A DNA stretch of 29,915 bases, taken from NCBI GenBank assembly GCA_001931875.2, contig MSJH02000040.1, forward strand, positions 1 to 29,915, written 5' to 3'. The stretch is from Byssochlamys sp. IMV 00236. Lineage: Eukaryota > Ascomycota > Eurotiomycetes > Eurotiales > Thermoascaceae. The position numbers were made by a program, and so were the translations under genes. The notes under the pieces are model-generated. The model worked only from the letters and a program-made list of their open reading frames with translations. It ran no database searches and had not been told where the DNA came from. This document shows, one piece after another, positions 9,869 to 21,039 of the stretch; the stretch's first letter is position 1; each line of letters opens with the position of its first letter.

Positions 9869-10360
9869 AAAGTGAGTATTCTAAGCGGAGTTAACTGACT
9901 CTACATATATGGTTCTTGCCTTGATTTGCATTAGGTATTCACACTTCCCAGTTCGCTCTGAGTCTCTTTTTGAGTGTGTGCGTATGATTTAATCTTGATT
10001 TATATTTCTACTATTATATAGAAAAGAGTCTCGGCGTGTTCAATCATGAATGACATTATAATATTCTTGATCTTTTGATAATATTAGCATTCTTTCCTTA
10101 TTTCTTCATTCTATCTTTCTGAACCGCAGTTAAAGGTTTATTACGTATCGTTATGCAACGCCACAGATGACGCATAGATTTATTGACTACAAGAAGACAG
10201 CTTAGTAATCTTTGTCAAGGATATTTTGAATCTCCGTATCAAGTATTTAACAGACGGCAAGTGCTGTTAACTGAGCTGCTTTTGATTCTAAATAGAATGA
10301 AATTTACAAATGAGCACAGTATTGCAAGACAAATACTATACTTCAACCAAGAGAACAAAC
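9869..10360. other. intergenic between divergent eS4 and the Cue2-like gene
   Basis: No convincing gene. A 62-codon frame at 10183-10371 has no recognisable protein features and overlaps the next start, so it is taken as chance. Confidence 0.4.
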
Positions 10361-10912
10361 ATGCAAAATAAAAACCAAGATGAGGCAAAGGATGAAGCCA
10401 AGTTACAAGTAATGTTTTACATCATTATGTTCAAACTCATAGTCTAATATATACATATACATCAGTCAGTGTTTTGCCCACCTTTGGACAGTTCACTTGT
10501 TACAGCCATTTGGAACGATACCTTCAACTATGATACAAGCTATGAGATTCTGTCTGCCTTGGCTAAAGAGGCTGATCAAGCACTTGACTTACAGCTCTCA
10601 GTGGAGCAACTGCAATTATTAGACATGGATGAGTCTTGCTCAACATCAGCTACAGCCACAACCGAAAACGACGATGATAACGTTGCCTTTTTACTCAACT
10701 GCTTTCCAACGCATTCTGTAGAAGAGCTAAAAGATGCCTTAATGAGTCAAGACAATGACGTCGAGAAAGCAACGGACTTATTGTTAAACAGGGAGTTTTT
10801 ACAGCAAGCTGAAGATGACGATAAAAGAGCCAGATCCATTTTGAATAAAAAGAAGAGAAAGAAAAAAAAGATTATCATCTCTGGGCAGCTACCACATGTG
10901 AGTTCTCATAGC

Positions 10913-10945
<33 letters not shown>

Positions 10946-12093
10946 AACAAGGATAGTCCATATGAAGAATTGGAAACTGTGCCCTTTAACCACTGGAAAC
11001 AGTATGACGACATTGCAAAAGTTCTTCAGCCGTATTTTCCTAATATGCCAAAATTCCTCATCACAACCTGTGTGCAGCGTTGCCGTGGTAATGTGATTGC
11101 TTCTGTGAAAGCGATCATGGAAAAAGCTCCGGATGAGAAACCAGAGCATGTTTTGAATTGGGAATCGATGAAGGATTTAATCAGCTTGAAAAAGGAGTTA
11201 GAGCCTCTCATGGTGGACAGATCGGCAGAAGAAGTACATCGGGTAGCCGTGGGAACGATCATTCATTACCAAGGACAGGGCAAGACCGTTGAGCAGTTGG
11301 TACAGTCTGCTATGGAGCATTTCCTGACTTTTGATGTCAGTCAACTTGACCTTGAAGCGCGGTTAGAAAAGATGGCCAAAGAATCTGACATGCTGCGGGC
11401 AAAGGCAAAGCAACGTGGTATCCCTATCATTCCAGAATATTTACTTTTGAATAATCAAACAAACTATGTGGAGGATGATCCAGATGAATGTAGAAATATT
11501 GCTATGGAGCTCATCATTGAAAGAAACGAATTGTATCGTAAGGCCGCTGCAGCTTACAGAAAGGCCAGGAATAAGGGACCCGAAGGAGGTGTTGCTCTCT
11601 ATTATTCAGATGTTGCGCGTGAGATTGACAGCAAGGCCAGGGATTGGAATATGAGGGCTGCAAGGGCTACTGTGCGACGAGAAAGGTAATGGTGAATAGA
11701 GAGTATGTCACATCGCTCAACTGGATGATCATAGGTTGCGACAAAACGATGATCATTTATTAGACCTTCATGGATTAACCATTGCGGAGGCTAGAGTGGT
11801 GCTTAAAGAAGGCGTGACACAGTGGTGGTCAAGAAGTCAAATGCAATCTGGTGAGTTAGATATACATCTTTTGACACATGATTTAACCTTTTCTGGCACA
11901 TGAAGCGAGACGCTTGATTCAGCCACTAAGGATTGTCACAGGAGTAGGAAAACACTCAGAGTATGGTGAATCTAAACTGTTACCTATGACTCAAAAGTTT
12001 TTAAGGAGTGAAGGCTGGATGTTTGAGACACCTAATCCTGGTTGCATCCTTGTGAAAGGAATTCAACAAAAAATGGAAAAACAAAATAAATGA
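10361..12093 (+). CDS. Cue2-like protein: CUE, CUE-like, DUF1771, Smr nuclease
   Basis: Probable ribosome-associated endonuclease of No-Go mRNA decay, by analogy with yeast Cue2 and animal N4BP2, which share the C-terminal DUF1771-Smr pair. Exons 10361-10408, 10466-11685, 11735-11850 and 11906-12093 encode 523 residues. A CUE domain (about 84-128) has VAFLLNCFPTHSVEELKDAL. A second CUE/UBA-like helical unit (about 189-235) has IAKVLQPYFPNMP. DUF1771 (about 362-425) reads YRKAAAAYRKARN and YYSDVAREIDSKAR. The Smr domain (about 429-510) has the catalytic-type LDLHG and the loop VTGVGKHSEYG, both intact. A run of about 12 Asn lies between the CUE units after a Lys-rich stretch that could be nuclear or RNA binding. 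The ATG is in a 48-nt first exon. Confidence 0.88.
10912..10950 (+). repeat. (AAC)n microsatellite coding poly-Asn
   Basis: About 13 AAC/AAT triplets inside the second exon of the Cue2-like gene, in frame as Asn. It sits in the linker between domains and is probably length-variable. Confidence 0.9.
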
Positions 12094-12359
12094 TTCCTGT
12101 TTGTTTGTATCTTTTGATTTTCTTATGTAATCAAGTCACTCAGATGACGACCGGCTTAAAGTCAGCTTTTGACTTTGATAGGAAAGTAGACATTGTATGT
12201 ACGGTATTTCCACTCAAACAGTTGCCGAAGTGGAAGGAGAAGATAATAAAAATTTTCAGATCTTTGAGCACTGCTAACTCATTTTTTCTATCTATCTTGG
12301 GAGAGAAACAACAGCGAAGAAAGCCAGTTGAAAGTTTCTAAGTTTTTATCAAAGCTCCT
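12094..12359. other. intergenic, 3' flank of the Cue2-like gene
   Basis: An 83-codon plus-strand frame (12090-12341) and short minus-strand protein-like bits are present, but nothing can be identified. The minus-strand bits may be the far end of the decayed sequence that follows. Confidence 0.3.
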
Positions 12360-12560
12360 TTTCCAGTCAAACCTCTTGTGGCCTGCCGAACACTAGGGTG
12401 ATACGAATACTTTTTCTACAAGCGACCTATACTTTCCTTCAGCACTAGGGGATTTCCTGGCATACCCAAGAACAGTGTAACCATGGCGTTTTAAACTTTG
12501 AATAAAAGCTTGGTATCGTGTAATATATTTTACAATAGAGTCCATAATAATATCTATTGT
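12360..12560 (-). pseudogene. fragment of a dispersed repeat-family protein
   Basis: The minus strand reads coherently as YITRYQAFIQSLKRHGYTVL and then GYARKSPSAEGKYRSLVEK, VFVSP, then a TAG and CSAGHKRFDW in the same frame. The segment 'GY-RKS...VEKVFVSP' recalls an uncharacterised protein repeated in Mucorales genomes, an impression I cannot verify here. The stop, and the lack of convincing continuation on either side, indicate a remnant. Confidence 0.4.
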
Positions 12561-13576
12561 TGTATTTAACTTTGTTTGCTATTGTAAAAAGGCGGTTAAG
12601 TTGATGACTTGCGAAGTAGTTTGTTTATTGAAAAGAAAGGAGTATTATTAAAATAAGACGCGTATTCATTTTATATGGGAGAATCTACTGATATGTAATG
12701 TCGTCAGCATGGTCATCTATGCTACTATTGTTGTCAATATTATTCTCATAAGATACGATAGAGGGATGTAAAGTAGAATGTATGTTCTACTGTAAGACGT
12801 AGAGTGCTATAATGATTTATATCAAACACGTCAGCTGTACAGTATGGATTAGACGTTCTCATGGCTTATTCGACACACAAAGAACATAATGATCGTGCAT
12901 TTCTTGACAACTTTTTTTTTTTTTTGCTGGAGGATGACTTCATTCAAAGACGGAAAAAGCGTCGCACGATTTCCTATTGGATGAGACGAGAAACGGATTT
13001 TGCTCTCCCCTGAAATGCGTGACCATCAAGCAGACAGTTGCACTACTTGTTCCATGTTTATGGTTCAAGCATAAATATAAGAAACTTTTCTTTTGTTTTA
13101 GGATTCTCTTTAATAAAAAAGCATTCAAGGGAAAATAAGAATAATATAATGTATCTCATCGTATGTTAACCATCAGTAAAGCGGAATAGATCCTCTGGTT
13201 TCTGAGTAATGTCTGACTCCAATTTCTTGGCTACTTTTTAAGCTTTTGTTATTTTATTTACCCTCAGAGCCAGCAGACGTATTTTGGTAGGGTAATAGAT
13301 GTTGTTGTTTTTTTTTTTTTTTAGCCCTGACCAAAGTTGGTTTAAATAAAGTTCTAAAGTCACGTTTTATAAAAACACAGAGTCTGAGCCCACGAATAAG
13401 TCACGTATTTCACTCCCAATTTGTTAAACGCAAAGTTCTAAAGGGCAGCTTTTTTTTCTGTAAAATCCCAGAACTGGAAATAGATATAAACAGCATTCTC
13501 TGTCACTCTTTCTCTCTTTTCTTTCATTTCTTTCTTTCTTTTCCCTTTTCCTCTTCTTTATTATATTACATGCAAA
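12561..13576. other. intergenic, upstream of the FRAY-like kinase
   Basis: No gene seen. Homopolymer T runs occur at about 12912 and 13308. A TATAAA-like GATATAAAC at about 13486 and a CT-rich stretch (about 13498-13560) precede the kinase ATG and look like its core promoter and leader. Confidence 0.4.
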
Positions 13577-16466
13577 ATGTCACAGCCGCTACAAAACACG
13601 CTTCCTTTTCTAAAGACCGGAAATAACTCCAATATCTCTTTGGAAGTGCCTCGTTCACGATCAGGAAGCATTCTTCGTGCTATTTCTCTTCACAGTAAAC
13701 AAAGACTTTAAAGTGTAGCTAAAGTAGTTGGCTAACTTGAGTATAGGTAACTCATCTCGCTACGAAGATGAAGAAAGCACATCTTGCAATCCTGAAGACT
13801 TTGTAATAAAAAACCCAATAGGTTATTTGCGCTTTTTCTTTTGTTTTGTTTGGCTGCTAATATATATCTTTCTGTATAGGCTATGGCTCATCTGCAGTAG
13901 TCTATAATGCGATTTATAAACCTAAAAGTATGAGAGTTGCTATTAAAATGATTGATCTTGACTTGTTTGAACGTAATCAGATTGATGAGCTTCGAGTAAG
14001 TCTCTCTCTCTTTTTCTTACTAATCCAAGTTGCTTATTAAAAGGAATTATTATAGCGCGAAACGGCACTGATGGCCTTATGCAAACATCCTAACCTATTA
14101 AAGGTTTATGGGTCCTTTGTGAATGGTTCTAAACTTTATATTGCCACACCGTATCTATCTGGAGGTAGTAGAGATGAATTATAGAATATAATATAGAATA
14201 TTAATATCAGATTAGGATCATGCCTGGATATCATGAAGAGTGGATTCAGAGATGGATTTGAGGAAATAACGATTGCGACTATACTCAAGCAGGCATTGGA
14301 GGGACTTATCTATTTACACAAAAATGGGCATATCCATCGTGATGTGAAAGCAGGTAACCTTTTAATGGACGATCAAGGGACTGTTCTCTTGGCTGATTTT
14401 GGTGTATCAAGTTCCCTGACTGAAAATAGTGAAATCAGGAAAACGTTTGTTGGCACAGTAAAATATATTCTCCCATTGTTTATTATTATTTGTCATTTTA
14501 AGTATATATTATTCTATTTAGCCTTGTTGGATGGCTCCTGAAGTCATGGAACAATCAGGTTACAATTTTAAAGCAGATATTTGGAGTTTTGGTATTACAG
14601 CCATCGAACTGGCTACAGGTCATGCTCCCTTTGCTAAATTCCCTCCAATGAAGGTTACATTGATTATTATTTCTCTTAAAAAGGAAAAGCCTCTAATTCT
14701 ATTTCAATCTCTTTTTTAGGTCTTGATGATGACATTAAACCAATCTCCACCTACGTTAAACAGAGATCAAACTAAATACAAATACTCACGCACGTTTAAG
14801 GAAATGATTGACTACTGCTTACAAAAGGATCCTAATAAAAGGTATACGATTGATATTAGATACCTCCCAAAGCTAAATGAGCCCCCATAGACCTACAGCA
14901 GAGAAACTCATACAACATCCCTTCTTTAAACAAGCCAAAAAGAAGGATTACCTCGTCAAATCTGTCTTGGCATGCGTACCTCCCTTAGATGAAAGACCAC
15001 ACAAGAGGATAGCTTTTAAACAGACTACGATCGAAAACAGTGATCAATGGGACTTTGACGATGCTTCACCTCATGAAAAGTCTAGACATATCACCTTTGG
15101 GAATGTCATCAAAAATACAGACAAAGCCATTGGTTTACCTTCACCCGCACCCTCAGAGCCCGAGATAAGTTCACCTTTGTTCCACCGTCGATCTCGATTT
15201 GTGATTGACGATTACACTCATCCGTCAGATACTACAACTACAGCTACTACTACGGCAACTACTACTACTATCGGTACTAGTACTGGGCCTCATCGCTCAA
15301 TTTCACCTAACCAATATACCCCTCAGCCTGACAATAGCTCTCCTATGTCTGCGAGCCCACCTCAGACATGTGACAGTAACAGTTGGCAAAGTTCTGTTGG
15401 TTTAGGCTTAGGTATCTCACATCAACAGGAAAATAGTGAAATCAAAAAGGGCAGGTTTAGTGTAAATCAGGCATCAGTCCCAAAACCAGAGAATTTGCCT
15501 TTTCTGGCCACTGACCCTTCTCAAGATATTCGTCCTATACCCATGTCTCGTGCTCTTAGCAATGAAAGTACAAGAGGTAAAATAAATTAGCTTATTTTAT
15601 CCAGTCACACACGAAATAACCCTCTGTTATTAAAAAGAAGGACGCAAATCCAGGTTTGAAATTCAACACTTGTCCTCTCAGAGCAGTGGTACGACAACAC
15701 TTGGAACTACGCCTCCATACACTCAAGACATTCGTACTGAACCATTGACAAGAGAAGGCTCGAGTTATCATCAAAGATCGTCATCAAGCAGCTCTGGCAA
15801 GATTGGTCGATTTTCGATCGAGAAAGAGCATACTACTGATATGGTGCATCCGCATGAAACGAGTGTACAAGAATGTCGTAAGAAAGGAAGATTTGAATTA
15901 ACAGGCGCACCATTGCCATCAGAAAGATTCGAGTCCTTTGCTCCCACACAACAACCAGGAATGCAACATCATGTGGAGACACTCTTGAAACAATTAGAAA
16001 TTCAAAAAACAATACTGTTTGACATACTGCACACTATACCAAATAGAAGTAGATCACCGTCTATTGATATCCGCAAGTTATCAAACTCTTCTCTTGATAA
16101 CAGCGCTGAAAGTTATTTTCAACATAAACCTATTGCTGCAAGGTAATAAATGACAGCTATTATGTTATTAATATTCATGTAAATATAATAGGCCACCTGT
16201 ACAGACTTATATACATACAACTATAGTAAGTTAATCAAACTTACCTTGTATCTTTATGCTAATTCTAGTTTTAGGATCATTTACAACAAGTACTCACCAA
16301 CGCTCATCAAGAAAAAGAAAGGCTGCTAAAAGAGAATGAAGCATTAAAAATGGAAATAGAAAGGATGAAAAGGCAGCCAACAAGTATATTAAAAACCTCA
16401 AATACAACTTCTTCAAGCAGGACACCTTCTGTGTCATTTGTTGTGCTAAAAGATACTCAAACTTAA
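13577..16466 (+). CDS. STE20-family kinase of the FRAY (OSR1/SPAK) type
   Basis: Serine/threonine kinase. Eleven exons: 13577-13694, 13747-13821, 13880-13995, 14056-14164, 14216-14457, 14522-14653, 14720-14841, 14891-15576, 15638-16142, 16192-16225 and 16275-16466, giving 776 residues. The kinase domain (about 58-317) starts YEDEEST, as in OSR1/SPAK. It has the glycine loop [13 protein letters not shown] (Lys87), [10 protein letters not shown] (Asp182), DFG (Asp200), [12 protein letters not shown] (Glu227) and [17 protein letters not shown]. The following [20 protein letters not shown] is also typical of FRAY kinases. The long tail is low-complexity, with five RFx[V/I/L] motifs (residues 407, 493, 539, 591, 618), and ends in a coiled coil ([20 protein letters not shown]). 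No CCT domain was recognised by eye. The start is the ATG at 13577; an ATG at 13570 is in another frame. Confidence 0.92.
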
Positions 16467-16668
16467 CCTTTGTAAATGATGTATTTTAACAAACAAAAAT
16501 TGATGCCATCAGATTTTTTTTTGTTTATTGTTTTTAATCGCCGCAGTGTGCCGTCATATACGAGTGACTTCAACTTTAGACAGAAAGAAAAGAAAGAGAG
16601 CGAGAGGGACGAGAGAGGGGACACACTTTTTTTTATTTTTTTTTTATTTTTCGTTTTGAGCATCCAGG

Positions 16669-18376
16669 ATGACCCAGCCATCTACACATAATGATATCAC
16701 TCTTCATAATCAGCCACCAGACACAATATCTTTTAATACGGATGCAACAGAACAAACAACGATAGTGCCTAATTCACAACCTGTGGACGTTTCAAATATA
16801 CCATTACCCAAAGACAATTGTCAACGCTATTTATCTGTTCAAAATCACAATATTGTCATTCCCTCTTATGCTGCATGGTTCGATATATCACAAGTAAACA
16901 CGATCGAAAGACGAGCTCTACCCGAGTTTTTTAATAATCGCAACAAGACAAAAACACCAACAGTCTACAAGGAATACCGCGACTTTATGATCAACACATA
17001 TCGAATGAACCCTGTAGAGTACCTTACTATCACAGCCTGTAGACGTAACCTAACAGGCGACGTGTGTGCTATTTTGCGAGTACATGCCTTTCTAGAACAA
17101 TGGGGGTTGATTAACTATCAAGTATGTATTTTTACACTTTATAAAAAAATGTTGACTTAACTGTATGCCCTAGGTTGACCCCGATGCTAAACCATCATCT
17201 GTTAGTCCACCTTTTGATAGTCAATTTAAGGTGGTGGTTGTGGATGAAATAAAGAAGGAAGAGATACCAACAGACATTAAACAAGAAGAACAAATAGAGA
17301 ATCAAAAGGTGTCGATCGTAGATATAGAAAAGGGAAAGATACCGCAGACATGCGTGTCATGTCAAAAGACATGTACAGAAGAGCAATACTGTAGCACATC
17401 AAGAGACAACTTTTTTCTTTGTCGTCACTGCTACATAGAAGGAAACTATCCTGCGGATTTAAAAGGAAGTGAGTTCATCTATTTCATATTAGAAGAAGAA
17501 AACAATATAGATCAATGGACTGAGGAAGAGGAAAGTCTGTTCAAAGAGGGATGTGAGCAATTTGGTGATAATTGGGAGAAGGTGTCAGAACATGTCAAAA
17601 CACGTACACATGATGAATGCATTCTTCATTACTTACAGTTACCCAGCAAAGATCCTGTAGATACTCTCAAATTGGCTGATCTAGGATTACTCCAGTATGA
17701 CTTGAATCAACGAAATGTCAACCCTGTCATGTCAGTCGTAGCGTTTTTATCTTCAACCGTCGACCCAAAGGTGGCAGCAGCAGCAGGCCAGATCAAGCCA
17801 GAGGTGACAATAGGGGAGAAGGATACAAAGACAACAGAGGATGATAAACCGTCACAAGAAGAGGAGGAAGCATTGTATGATCTAAGTCATAGATTAATTG
17901 GAGCCAAACTATCAAGATTTAACCAACAAATTAATCGATATGAGGCTTTAGAGAAAGCAGTAGAAGAGCAAAAGGAGGTGCTAGAAAAGGAAAGACATCA
18001 ACTTGAACATGAAAGCTTTTCATTCAAGAGAAAATTGATGCAGATCCAAGTAGAAATGGCTAAAAGGACTAAACTAACAGCAACAACAGCGTCGGCAGCA
18101 GCAGCAGCAGCAGCTATGAATAGTATAACCCCTGCGCAGCTTCAGCAGCAATTAGCAGTTGGAAATATGAATATGTTTATGAATCAACAATCACCACAGT
18201 TATTACAACAACAATATCAATTACAAATGCAGATGCAAATGCAGCTACAAATGCAACAACAGCAGTTACACTTACAACAACAACAACAACAGCAGCAGCA
18301 GCATCAACAACAGCAACAGCAGCATCGTGGGCGTCCAACAGGTCAAGGGATCAATACGAACATGATGTCCTTTTAA
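16669..18376 (+). CDS. Swi3/Rsc8-like (SMARCC) SWI/SNF-RSC subunit
   Basis: Core scaffold subunit of a SWI/SNF- or RSC-type chromatin remodeller. Exons 16669-17121 and 17174-18376 give 551 residues. A SWIRM domain (about 57-150) has [24 protein letters not shown] and [21 protein letters not shown]-type zinc finger (about 209-251) has CVSCQKTC and LCRHCY. A SANT domain (about 263-308) reads [20 protein letters not shown]. Next come [19 protein letters not shown] and a coiled coil (about 394-447), as in the SWIRM-associated region. The C-terminus is Ala-, Met- and Gln-rich, with a CAA/CAG tract near 18270-18325. Whether it belongs to SWI/SNF or RSC cannot be told from sequence alone. The Dot1 gene follows 102 nt downstream on the same strand. 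Confidence 0.95.
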
Positions 18377-18378
18377 AA

Positions 18379-18384
18379 AATAAA
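18379..18384 (+). terminator. AATAAA poly(A) signal
   Basis: AATAAA begins 2 nt after the Swi3-like stop codon, with another AATAAA-like copy about 10 nt further on. It fits 3' end formation in the short gap before Dot1. Confidence 0.4.
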
Positions 18385-18478
18385 GTAATAAAAAATTTAG
18401 TGTCCGAACAATCGATTTATTTCTCTCTTTCTCTTTCTCTTTTCCACCCCTTACCTTTTTAAGCTAAACCTTGAGTCC

Positions 18479-20239
18479 ATGACAACCGATGACTTCTTAA
18501 AAAAAGAAGATAAAAAATACAATAACCAAAGTAAAGAACAGAGCAAACAAATGATTAATTTACCACCAAAGAAAATCATGGCTAATAAAGTTGCAGCAGC
18601 AGCGGCAGCAGCGGCAGCAGCAGCAGCGGCAGCAGCAGCAGCAGCAGTAAACAACGCAGCAATTACGGAAACGGTCACCACCACCACTACTACTACTACA
18701 ACTACTACTACTACGACCCTTCATTCCTCTTCCTCTTCTTCTTCTTCTACGACTCAACAATTAAACAGTCCTTCTATGAAGAGAAGACTTTCTGGATCGG
18801 GTGAGGATAGCCCGGGAAAACGAACGGCAGCATCACCAAAGGGTATTAGATCAATTATCCATTCTGAACGAATGGTTGAAGCTGACATTAAGAATTATCG
18901 TACATGTAAGGGAAAGAGAATGCTTACTTAATCAGCTGTCTTATACATTATAGATTTTACTGACTCTGACTCTGACGGTCCTGGTGCTGGTAAAGAACTA
19001 AGGGTTGAACTTGAGTATCCGGGATGCTTTGAACGTGAACGGTAATTAGAATGAGTCAAGAAAAGAGTAATAAGCTGAACTTGCATTTTTTAGGTTTTTA
19101 CTGCTACGCCCAGTAATAAAGAGTAGTTCTGCAAGAAATGGAGATGAGGAAGAGGACAAGGACGAATATAATCCCATTACTGATTTAATGCGATCATGTG
19201 AGCTTATTTATGAGTACTATTTGACAGCCAAGGAGCGGGAATTGCTTGGTGATCAGTCTCATGGTATCATGCGCAATCTGACAAAATATCGTAATCGTCG
19301 TTCTGCATCTGGATTTACTCTGGCTATAGAAGACTTTAATAGAGTCATTAGTAAATTGAAAGCACAGGGTGTGTTTAATAGTAATGTAAAGAAAATATCC
19401 AATCCAAGTTATGACTTGGTTTGTCATATTTTGTATCAAGTCTATAGTAGAACGGCTGCTCCTATGGCACATGCATTAAATAATTATGAGCGTAATTAAC
19501 ATATGGAACATACAAACATATACAGTTCATCATTCATCTACTTACTCCCCTTTTTTTTTCTATAGCCTTTTCTGATATGGTTTATGGAGAAGTAAATCCG
19601 ATTTTAGTAAAGGAGTTTATTTCCAAGACAAGAATTCATTCTAGAAGCGTATTTATGGATCTTGGATGTGGCATTGGCAACGTTGTACTACAAGTGGCTG
19701 CACAAACAGGTTGTGAGGCATATGGCATCGAAATTAATGAGACACCATGCAAGATTGCAAAGCGTCAATTAAAGGAATACGCTGCCCGTATGAAGTAAGT
19801 TGATTATCTATTAAAGTGTACCTATTTACACATTTAGTATAGAGCATGGCGTCTTCCAACGGGTAAAGTGCATTTTCGCTTTGGTGATTTTTTGGATGTT
19901 GTAGCCAATGACCTTCATGAGGTGTTTAGAAGAGCTGATGTATTACTTGTAAATAATTTTGCATTTAGCCCAGGCATTAATCAAGCACTGGCACGACTCT
20001 TTCTAGACTTACGAGAAGGAACCAAGATTATATCGTTAAAGTCATTTGTACCCAAGAATCACAAAATTAATCAACGAACGATCAACATGCCAGAATCTAT
20101 TCTGCGAGTAGAGACATGTGAGTACTTTTCAGAAGCAGTGAGTTGGACAAATAATGGCGGAAATTATTATATCGCAACTGTAGATCGATCACGACTAAAG
20201 CCATATTTTGATCAATTAAAAAGGATGAAGAAGAAGTAA
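18479..20239 (+). CDS. DOT1: Dot1 histone H3-K79 methyltransferase
   Basis: S-adenosylmethionine-dependent lysine methyltransferase acting on nucleosomal H3K79. Exons 18479-18905, 18954-19041, 19094-19491, 19566-19794 and 19843-20239 give 512 residues. The N-terminal third is low-complexity: about 20 Ala, 14 Thr and 8 Ser in runs coded by (GCA/GCG), (ACT/ACC) and (TCT/TCC) repeats. Basic RRLSGSGEDSPGKR follows. The catalytic domain has FSDMVYGEVNP (D1 loop), MDLGCGIGNVVLQVA (SAM site, Asp336), GIEINETP, VNNFAFSP (Asn418, Asn419) and the C-terminal SWTNNGGNYYIA. All are hallmark Dot1 motifs. The fourth exon is joined by an unusually long intron for this window (74 nt). The gene converges with the uL23m gene. 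Confidence 0.95.
18592..18752 (+). repeat. stacked triplet repeats (GCA)n, (ACT)n, (TCT)n in the Dot1 N-terminus
   Basis: Three separate trinucleotide arrays follow one another in the same frame and code Ala, Thr and Ser runs. They lie in the non-catalytic N-terminal region of the Dot1 gene. Confidence 0.85.
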
Positions 20240-20351
20240 AGTTGTTTGTTGTATAGTAAATAATATTGTGTTTCCATATCAATTCCCCCTTTTTCTTTTA
20301 TTTTTTCTATTGTTTAAAATCATAAAAATAAAAAAAAGAATCATGTATTAT

Positions 20352-20744
20352 TTATTTCTTTGCATCTTCCAGTCTCTTTGCTTCAACCTGCTTTCTCTTT
20401 TCTCTTTCTTCTTCACTTGGTCTAATACGCCATCCCTTTATTTTACGTCTTGCTAATTTATGGCTTATTTCAGTTGCGTCCTTTTCAACATTGCACCACT
20501 CAGGCACTTCTGGCCAAACAAATTCTTCATCAAGGGTGACAATAGCTTTCTTATATGCTGCTTGGGCTACTAATTTTGTTCCTCCAGGACCTCTTTTGTA
20601 AGTGGTTGGGTAATTCATCGTACGTACTTCTTGAATGTTGACATTGTAAATATTTGTCAAATATGAGTGAATGTCAAATTTATTGCAACTGGGTGGCACT
20701 TGGAAGGCAACTTGGTTAGGTTGAAGATTTTTGGATCTAACCAT
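20352..20744 (-). CDS. mitochondrial large-subunit ribosomal protein uL23m
   Basis: A single-exon gene of 130 residues. It begins MVRSKNLQPNQVAFQVPPSC, followed by NKFDIHSYLTNIYNVNIQEV, the L23 fold in which two strands flank a helix. RTMNYPTTYKRGPGGTK then forms the long loop. The C-terminal extension is charged (WRIRPSEEEREKRKQVEAK), as in fungal Mrp20-type proteins. The extended form, unlike the cytosolic uL23 or the short bacterial L23, points to the mitochondrial ribosome. The stop codon overlaps an AATAAA signal. The gene converges with Dot1 (112 nt apart) and diverges from the gene at 21040. Confidence 0.85.
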   Translation of the reverse strand: MVRSKNLQPNQVAFQVPPSCNKFDIHSYLTNIYNVNIQEVRTMNYPTTYKRGPGGTKLVAQAAYKKAIVTLDEEFVWPEVPEWCNVEKDATEISHKLARRKIKGWRIRPSEEEREKRKQVEAKRLEDAKK

Positions 20745-21039
20745 TTTGAAAATGATGTTGGGGAAATATACTTTATCTATATTTTATTAAACAAATGTTT
20801 AATAGTCTCAAAGGCGTAATGTATTATTTGATATTACTAAGGCCCTGACGGAATGGGGTCGACATGATCAGCTACTTGATTTGTTAAAGTACTAATAGCA
20901 GTAGAAGTGACAAGGGCGAGCTGAATATTTTTACAAAAAATAGCAAGTCACAGTCAACCAAAATACAAAGTCAGAATGACGCATCTGAAAGAATAACGCA
21001 TTTTGTGGTCAGTCTTTTTTTTTTGTTTTTCTTTAAAGA
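20745..21039. other. divergent promoter region
   Basis: 295 nt between the uL23m start (minus) and the next plus-strand start. No coding content was seen; a T-rich tract (21014-21031) lies just upstream of the plus-strand ATG. Confidence 0.4.

Noticed and set aside
10183..10371. 62-codon ORF before the Cue2-like gene
   Set aside because: Starts at TTG, overlaps the next gene's ATG in another frame and shows no protein features.
16476..16691. 71-codon ORF between the kinase and Swi3-like genes
   Set aside because: Low-complexity Phe/Lys product from the T-rich leader of the Swi3-like gene; overlaps its start in another frame.
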